A stretch of 64,000 nucleotides of DNA from Amycolatopsis japonica (lineage in GTDB: Bacteria > Actinomycetota > Actinomycetes > Mycobacteriales > Pseudonocardiaceae), in NCBI RefSeq assembly GCF_000732925.1, contig NZ_CP008953.1, positions 1,116,001-1,180,000 on the forward strand, read 5' to 3'. Below, piece by piece: positions 59,791 to 64,000 of this stretch. Each line of letters opens with the position of its first letter. Positions within the stretch are counted from its first letter, which is position 1. Position numbers and translations under genes: made by a program. The notes beneath the pieces are model-generated. The model had not been told where the DNA came from. It searched no databases and saw only the letters and a list, made by a program, of their open reading frames with translations.

Positions 59791-61050
59791 TCACTTCTCT
59801 TCCTTGTCCTCCGGTGGCTTCTCGTTCGCGGCGGGCGGGATGGCCTTCGTCAGCTCGACGACGGTCTTCCCCGCCATGCCCGACGCGCCGTAGGTCGGGT
59901 CGCTGAGGATCTTGAGCCCCTTTTCGAGCTTGTCGAGCGCGTCCGCCGCCTTGGGGAACCTCGTTTTCAGGTCGCCGATCGGGAAGCTGTTCCAGTAGTC
60001 GTACCGCTCCAAGATCTTCTTGGCGTCGGGGTGCCCCTCCAGCTCCTTCGCCAGCTTCTCGCGCACCACCCTCGGGGGGATGTCGCCGAGCTTCTCCGGT
60101 TTGGGCTTCGGAGCGTCGGGCGTCGCGTCCGGAGTGTTGTCGCCCGGCTTCGGGGGCGGGCCTTCGATCGGCTTCTTGCCACCGGGCATCGGGGTACCGC
60201 CGGCGGGTTTCGGCTTGGGCAGCTTGATTTTGCCGCCGCCGAGCGTCAACTTGACGACGTCGTCGGCCGCGCCGCGGGTCTTCGCCAGGATCTTGAGCAT
60301 CTCGGCGAGCTTCTTGGCGACGTCGGCGATCTGCTTGGCGATCTTGGCGATCGCCACCCCGACCGTGGTCATGATGGAGGTGATCGCCGCGATGATCGAA
60401 CCGCCGAAGGTGACCGGCGCCAGTGCCACCGCCACGATCGCCGCCTTGAGGATGCCCGCCAGCGTCATGGCGATGATGTCGCGGACGATGCCACGGACCG
60501 CGCCGATGACGGCACCGGCGATCCCCATCTGCTTGCCCGCGAATTCGATGTATCCGGCGAGCGCGTCGATCTGGGCGGCGACGCCCTCCATGTCGGCGCG
60601 AAAGGTGTCGGCGGCCTCGCCGTCCCACTTCTCCATGAACTTGGTGGTGGCGGCCCCGTGTTCCTTCGACCACTCCCGCACTTCGGCGGCCTCTTTGTAG
60701 ATCGCCGTCTTGGCCGCCTCGATGCCCTTCGGGTCTCCCAGCAGGAAGTCCAACGGCCAGCGGAAGATGACGATGTGCTCGATCAGCCAGCCGATCCCGG
60801 CGGTGAGCAGCGATCCGATCGGATCGGCGACCATGCCGAGGATCTCGATCGCCATCCCCGCCGAGGCCAGTCCGATGCTGAGGCTGTCCCCTTCGTCGAC
60901 GGCCTTCTTCAGCGAGAACGCGGAATCGAAGAACCCCGCGCCCGTGGTGTCGCCACTGCCCGCGAGGAAGTTGTTCTTCTCGTCCTTGAAGTCGCTGGCC
61001 TTGGTGCCGGTGTTGTTCCCGAAATCGCCGCGGTGGTACTCGTCGCTCAC
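59791..61050 (-). CDS. ESX/type VII-associated protein with WXG-like domain and hydrophobic centre
   Basis: A 419-residue protein. The segment MEKWDGEAADTFRADMEGVAAQIDALAGYIE is a WXG100-like helical hairpin (about residues 135-175). A long hydrophobic, Ala/Ile-rich region (175-265) and a Pro/Lys-rich linker (about 275-325) follow, then a helical tail. This layout is common in actinobacterial ESX substrates. No toxin motif is recognised. GTG start overlapping the next gene by 4 nt; it is the last of three coupled genes. Confidence 0.75.
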   Translation of the reverse strand: MSDEYHRGDFGNNTGTKASDFKDEKNNFLAGSGDTTGAGFFDSAFSLKKAVDEGDSLSIGLASAGMAIEILGMVADPIGSLLTAGIGWLIEHIVIFRWPLDFLLGDPKGIEAAKTAIYKEAAEVREWSKEHGAATTKFMEKWDGEAADTFRADMEGVAAQIDALAGYIEFAGKQMGIAGAVIGAVRGIVRDIIAMTLAGILKAAIVAVALAPVTFGGSIIAAITSIMTTVGVAIAKIAKQIADVAKKLAEMLKILAKTRGAADDVVKLTLGGGKIKLPKPKPAGGTPMPGGKKPIEGPPPKPGDNTPDATPDAPKPKPEKLGDIPPRVVREKLAKELEGHPDAKKILERYDYWNSFPIGDLKTRFPKAADALDKLEKGLKILSDPTYGASGMAGKTVVELTKAIPPAANEKPPEDKEEK

Positions 61051-61379
61051 TTGACCTTCACCTCGTCGATCCCCTTGCCGGCTTCGGTGATCAGCCTCTC
61101 GGTCTCCTGCTCGTTGGCGTTGTACTGCTTCGCCGCCTCACGCAACCTGTCCGAGAACTCCTGCACGTTCTCCGAGTACTTGTTCAGCTGGTCCCGCGCC
61201 TTCCCGCAGTGCATGCTCGCGCCGGCGCCGTAGATCTGGCCGCCGAAGATGCCGAAGATGCCGGGATCCGCCACGCAACTGCCCACCATGTCGGCGCTCT
61301 TGCGCAGCTCGTCCTCGAGTCTGTCGAGGTGACCGGCGAACTCGGTCATGGTCTCCGTCTTGACACCGAATCCGGTCAC
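61047..61379 (-). CDS. WXG100/ESX-type helical protein
   Basis: A 110-residue helical protein of the ESX-1 secretion-associated/WXG100-like group: TETMTEFAGHLDRLEDELRKSADMVG and KARDQLNKYSENVQEFSDRLREAAKQYNANEQETERLI are two amphipathic helices around a Gly-rich loop. It lacks a strict WXG. It probably pairs with the larger substrate downstream. GTGA overlaps with both neighbours. Confidence 0.8.
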   Translation of the reverse strand: MTGFGVKTETMTEFAGHLDRLEDELRKSADMVGSCVADPGIFGIFGGQIYGAGASMHCGKARDQLNKYSENVQEFSDRLREAAKQYNANEQETERLITEAGKGIDEVKVK

Positions 61380-61951
61380 CACGGGCTCATTTCGTCGTCG
61401 TCGGGGGAGGCCGGTCGCCGGGTTCGCGGCGCCGGGGGGTTCGGGGGCCGCACGGGACGGCCGGGCTGCGGCGGCATCGGGGGACCCGCCTGCGGAGGTG
61501 GCGGCGGCCGGTACCCAGCCTGAGGACGCGGCGGCTCGTTGTGCGCCTCGGGGGCCCACTTGTCCTGCTCCGGGTTCTCCGGGGCGCCTTCCTCGTCCTC
61601 CACCTTCGGCAGGAACGTGCGGACCAACTGCGCGGCTTCGTCTTCGCCGTTGATCTCGGTGTAGGACTCCGTGACCTTCTCGACGGTCTTGCGCTGGGCC
61701 TGGCGCACCGTCTGCATGACCAGAGAGGAGAGCCGCGCCGGTCCCAGCGAGGTGGCCCGGTTGCCGAACTCGATGGCGCTCAGCGAGCCGTTGGCCTCGA
61801 CCGTCACCGTCACCGAGCCGTCGGGAGAGGTCACCGTGGACGCCGAGGCGGTGAACGCGGCCGTCAGGGCCTGGGCTTTTTCCTCGAGTTTCTTGGCCTC
61901 TCGCTCCAGAAGGAGTGCGAAGTCCTCACCTGCGTCGAAATTGGGTTGCAT
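61376..61951 (-). CDS. YbaB/EbfC-like protein with Pro-rich tail
   Basis: A 191-residue protein: residues 1-100 (EREAKKLEEKAQALTAAFTASASTVTSPDGSVTVTVEANGSLSAIEFG) have the YbaB/EbfC DNA-binding fold, as in EspL-type proteins at ESX loci, and residues 125-191 are Pro-rich (RPPPPPQAGPPMPPQPGRP). It heads the three-gene set and could act as chaperone for the secreted partners. No core ESX machinery gene is in the window. Confidence 0.82.
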   Translation of the reverse strand: MQPNFDAGEDFALLLEREAKKLEEKAQALTAAFTASASTVTSPDGSVTVTVEANGSLSAIEFGNRATSLGPARLSSLVMQTVRQAQRKTVEKVTESYTEINGEDEAAQLVRTFLPKVEDEEGAPENPEQDKWAPEAHNEPPRPQAGYRPPPPPQAGPPMPPQPGRPVRPPNPPAPRTRRPASPDDDEMSPW

Positions 61952-62102
61952 GCGTCGCCTTGGCTCGAGGGGGATGGGCACGAAAATGCGAGAGGTCGCG
62001 AGGTGGATCGCCCGTATCGTTACCACCGGGCGGACGGTCGGACAAGCCCGATGATCAGAGAGTGCCCGAAAGTGCCTCAGGGGTGGCGGATCGGGGCAGG
62101 CC

Positions 62103-62564
62103 ATGGAAAGCGGACCGATCGTGCGGGACGCGGATCGCGACGACGTCATGGCCATCTGCCGTTTCGGCGAAGAGCACGTCCGGGCCCACTACGCGCCGTT
62201 GATCGGCGACGAAGAGGCTGCCCGGCAAGTGCGGATGTGGTGGAACACGGCGAACATCGCCGGGGCCGTCGCCCTCGGCGAGGTCGTGATCGCCGAGGAC
62301 GGCGGGCGGCCGGCCGGTGTCGGGCAGCGTGGTCTCGACGGCGGCGAGCACGTGATCCGCAAGCTGTACACGCTTCCTCGGTATCGCGGGTTGGGCTCGC
62401 GGTTGCTCGAAGTCCTCATCGGACGGTTGCCCGCAGACGCCGGGCGGGTGTACGCCGAGCATCTGGTGGCGGACGAACGCGCGGGCGCCTACTTCGAGCG
62501 CGAAGGTTTCACGGTGGAGCGGGTGGAGCCGAGTGGCGTCGTCCGGCGGGTCCGGGGAAGGTGA
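62103..62564 (+). CDS. GNAT N-acetyltransferase
   Basis: A 153-residue GNAT protein. Motif A is VIRKLYTLPRYRGLGSRLLEVLIGRL with the acetyl-CoA pyrophosphate loop, and AGAYFEREGFTVER is motif B. Substrate unknown. It diverges from the ESX-associated genes by 151 bp. Confidence 0.88.
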   Translation: MESGPIVRDADRDDVMAICRFGEEHVRAHYAPLIGDEEAARQVRMWWNTANIAGAVALGEVVIAEDGGRPAGVGQRGLDGGEHVIRKLYTLPRYRGLGSRLLEVLIGRLPADAGRVYAEHLVADERAGAYFEREGFTVERVEPSGVVRRVRGR

Positions 62565-62590
62565 GCCCGGCCCCCGCCCGGACGTCCCCG

Positions 62591-63208
62591 TTACCGGTGT
62601 TCGGCGGCCTTCTTGAGGTCCTTCAGCCAGATTTCGAGGCCCTGCCCGAGCATCGCGGTGGAGCCGGGCACGTCCTTGTCGACCTGCGGACCGGTGTGGC
62701 TCTCTTCGGTGCGGACGATGACCCCGCCGGGCACCTTGACGAAGTTCCAGACGTGGACGCCGTCGATGTGCATACCGCCGGGACCGTCGAGCGGGCCGGT
62801 CCAGCGGAGGCATTTGCCGGGCTGGAGTTGGCGGACGGTCGAAACGATGGTCACGTCGCCGGGCGGGTACGGCATGCCGGGCGGGACGGGGATGGTCCAC
62901 TGGAAGCGGGAATGCTTGCGCAGCGGGCCGTCGTCCAGCCGTTTCATGGTGACGGGGATGGCCGGGTTCTGCCAGGACGGCCAGGCCTCCACGTCGGTCT
63001 GCAGGTTCCAGATGGTGCGCAGCGGCGCCTTGACGAAGGTCTCGGTCCGGTAGTGCACCTTGGCCGACCGGTCGATGCCTTTTCCTTGGCAGGTAAGCGA
63101 AGCCGGTTTGGTGTGGTGGGTGGGGGCGGCCTGGGCCGGTGCTGTGACGCCGAGGACGCCGGCGATGGCCAGTGGGATCGTGAGCAGGGCCGCGCGCTTG
63201 CCGGACAT
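62591..63208 (-). CDS. Secreted SRPBCC (START-like) protein
   Basis: A 205-residue exported protein: signal peptide (1-28; MSGKRAALLTIPLAIAGVLG..) and an SRPBCC lipid-binding-like fold (about 45-200; VKAPLRTIWNLQTDVEAWPSWQNPAIPVTMKRLDDGPL). It may bind a hydrophobic ligand at the cell surface. ATG 63208 follows AGGAG by 7 nt; an in-frame start 15 nt upstream is less likely. A perfect palindrome sits in its promoter. Confidence 0.85.
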   Translation of the reverse strand: MSGKRAALLTIPLAIAGVLGVTAPAQAAPTHHTKPASLTCQGKGIDRSAKVHYRTETFVKAPLRTIWNLQTDVEAWPSWQNPAIPVTMKRLDDGPLRKHSRFQWTIPVPPGMPYPPGDVTIVSTVRQLQPGKCLRWTGPLDGPGGMHIDGVHVWNFVKVPGGVIVRTEESHTGPQVDKDVPGSTAMLGQGLEIWLKDLKKAAEHR

Positions 63209-63232
63209 GGGCTTCTCCTTCACTCCAGTTGT

Positions 63233-63249
63233 TATCGCTTGTCGCGATA
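63233..63249. promoter_or_regulatory. Operator TATCGCttgtcGCGATA
   Basis: A perfect 17-bp palindrome 24 nt before the SRPBCC start, with a TATAGC half-site at 63260. Resembles TetR- or PadR-type sites. No regulator gene is adjacent. Confidence 0.6.
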
Positions 63250-63343
63250 GTTAGAAGCTATAGCGAAGCTGCCGTGAACGTCAAGAGCGGAAGTGAGAAG
63301 GTCTAACGAGGGTAAGTCTTCGCCGGCTTTCCGCGTGTCGAAC

Positions 63344-63400
63344 GTGTCGCGAAAGCCACTTTCGAGACATCTAGCGTCGCGGAAGTGGCTTTCGCGACAC
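63344..63400. repeat. Intergenic hairpin, GCGAAAGCCACTTTCGC family
   Basis: 25-nt arms (63344-63368, 63376-63400) that begin with the same GTGTCGCGAAAGCC as the copy at 35661. Confidence 0.8.
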
Positions 63401-63442
63401 AGGCGCCGGCGGCGAAGTGGCCGCGGCGGGTGAGTGACCGAG

Positions 63443-63489
63443 GTGAAGGCTCCCTTCACCGCAGTAGACGCGGTGAAGGGAGCCTTCGC
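63443..63489. repeat. Intergenic hairpin, GTGAAGG family
   Basis: GTGAAGGCTCCCTTCACCGC (63443-63462) pairs with GCGGTGAAGGGAGCCTTCGC around AGTAGAC. Confidence 0.8.
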
Positions 63490-63550
63490 TCCATCATCGA
63501 CCCGTCCGCCACCGCGACACGTTTGCCTTACCCCTCAATAACTCGCGTGG

Positions 63551-63600
63551 GCAGAGGTCCGTGAAGGGCCCCTTGAGGGACCACGGACCACGGACCACGG
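63551..63600. repeat. Short tandem ACCACGG repeats and weak stem
   Basis: Three ACCACGG units in a row near 63580-63600; GGTCCGTG/CACGGACC arms can pair. No function is apparent. Confidence 0.5.
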
Positions 63601-63656
63601 TATCGGCGCGGCGTAAGGGTTGGCCGCAGTGGGCTCTTCGCTACTTCAACGAGAAG

Positions 63657-64000
63657 TCACAGCCATTCCGCCTCCGTCGCGATGCGGATCGCGTGCACCC
63701 GGTTGCGCGCGTTGAGCTTCGTGACGATCGCGGCCAGATAGTTCCGGACCGTGCCGGGCGACAGGAACAGTTCGGCCGCGATGTCGGCGACGGTGCGCCC
63801 GCGCGCGGTCACCCGCAGGATCTCGACCTCGCGTGTGGTCAGCGGGCAGTCGTCGGTTTCCCAAGCGGCGAGCGCCAATTCGCTGTCGATCACCCGTCGT
63901 CCGATCGCGACCGACCGCACCGCGTTGGCCAGCCTGTCCGACGGCGCGTCCTTGAGCATGAAGCCGTTGACCTTCGCGTCCAGCGCGCGCCGGACCGTGC
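63657..64000 (-). CDS. LuxR/NarL-type response regulator, C-terminal part
   Basis: The frame runs to the right edge, so only the last 114 residues are present. The end of a receiver domain is recognisable (ALDAKVNGFMLKDAPSDRLANAVRSVAIGRRVIDSELALAA), followed by the LuxR helix-turn-helix (PLTTREVEILRVTARGRTVADIAAELFLSPGTVRNYLAAIVTKLNARNRVHA). The partner kinase should lie upstream, outside the window. Confidence 0.92.
   Translation of the reverse strand, partial: TVRRALDAKVNGFMLKDAPSDRLANAVRSVAIGRRVIDSELALAAWETDDCPLTTREVEILRVTARGRTVADIAAELFLSPGTVRNYLAAIVTKLNARNRVHAIRIATEAEWL

Larger units (their letters stand above)
63209..63656. other. 448-bp intergenic region
   Basis: Holds the operator, two hairpins and the short repeats listed separately; no gene is visible in either strand. 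Confidence 0.55.

Noticed and set aside
63551..63600. CRISPR-like or minisatellite array
   Set aside because: Only three 7-bp units with no spacers; too short to be meaningful.

Overview
The window is high-GC actinobacterial chromosome, most like a Pseudonocardiaceae genome such as Amycolatopsis (inference). The evidence is frequent GTG and TTG starts, chains of genes overlapping by 4 nt (ATGA or GTGA), leaderless promoters, FadR/GntR, MarR, IclR and ECF regulators, ESX-type secretion substrates, and long perfect palindromes between genes. I see no rRNA, tRNA, CRISPR array, phage module or transposase.

Layout. 1-1535: end of a semialdehyde dehydrogenase and a tartrate/isopropylmalate-type dehydrogenase. 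1914-7121: a GntR-controlled catabolic locus (two Asp/Glu-racemase/maleate-isomerase paralogues, a D-2-hydroxyacid dehydrogenase, an amidase) with operator-like palindromes at 3880 and 4708. 7174-9991: ArsR regulator with MFS exporter, and an aldo/keto reductase. 9988-14295: pqqACDEB operon beside a secreted PQQ-type sugar dehydrogenase. 14347-18590: wax ester synthase, a Xi-class GST, an FAD amine oxidase and an FMN protein. 18642-25506: one catabolic operon (ThDP enzyme, hydantoinase/oxoprolinase A and B, SDR, GntR). 25679-32313: GH27 alpha-galactosidase, class III aminotransferase, VOC protein, a small gene with a LexA-like box, GNAT, IclR and SDR. 32304-35378: bacterial PH-domain pair (one frameshifted) and a PAC2 protein. 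35781-45680: NAD(P)-binding oxidoreductase, methyltransferase, YCII/MarR/hemerythrin group, secreted DUF11 protein, ECF42-type sigma factor with its DGPF partner, 2OG-Fe oxygenase, drug exporter, UDP-sugar dehydrogenase. 45782-49486: a coupled trio (flavoprotein dehydrogenase, Gfo/Idh/MocA oxidoreductase, unrecognised protein with a hexapeptide-like C-terminus). 50061-51056: an HTH-TM-RICIN-like protein. 51422-57241: six coupled genes (methyltransferase, FecCD-type ABC importer, divergent fold-II PLP enzyme, ATP-grasp ligase) that look like an uncharacterised metallophore or small-molecule biosynthesis and uptake system. 57315-64000: lipoprotein, TetR/SDR pair, RidA, an ESX-associated trio, GNAT, a secreted SRPBCC protein and the end of a LuxR-type response regulator.

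The strongest candidates for something undescribed are the 51.4-57.2 kb operon and the 45.8-49.5 kb trio. The clearest regulatory findings are the divergent promoter and operator at 4708-4747, the double MarR palindrome at 38202-38230 and the LexA-like box at 29931. Two families of dispersed intergenic hairpins (GTGAAGG type and GCGAAAGCCACTTTCGC type) recur through the window.
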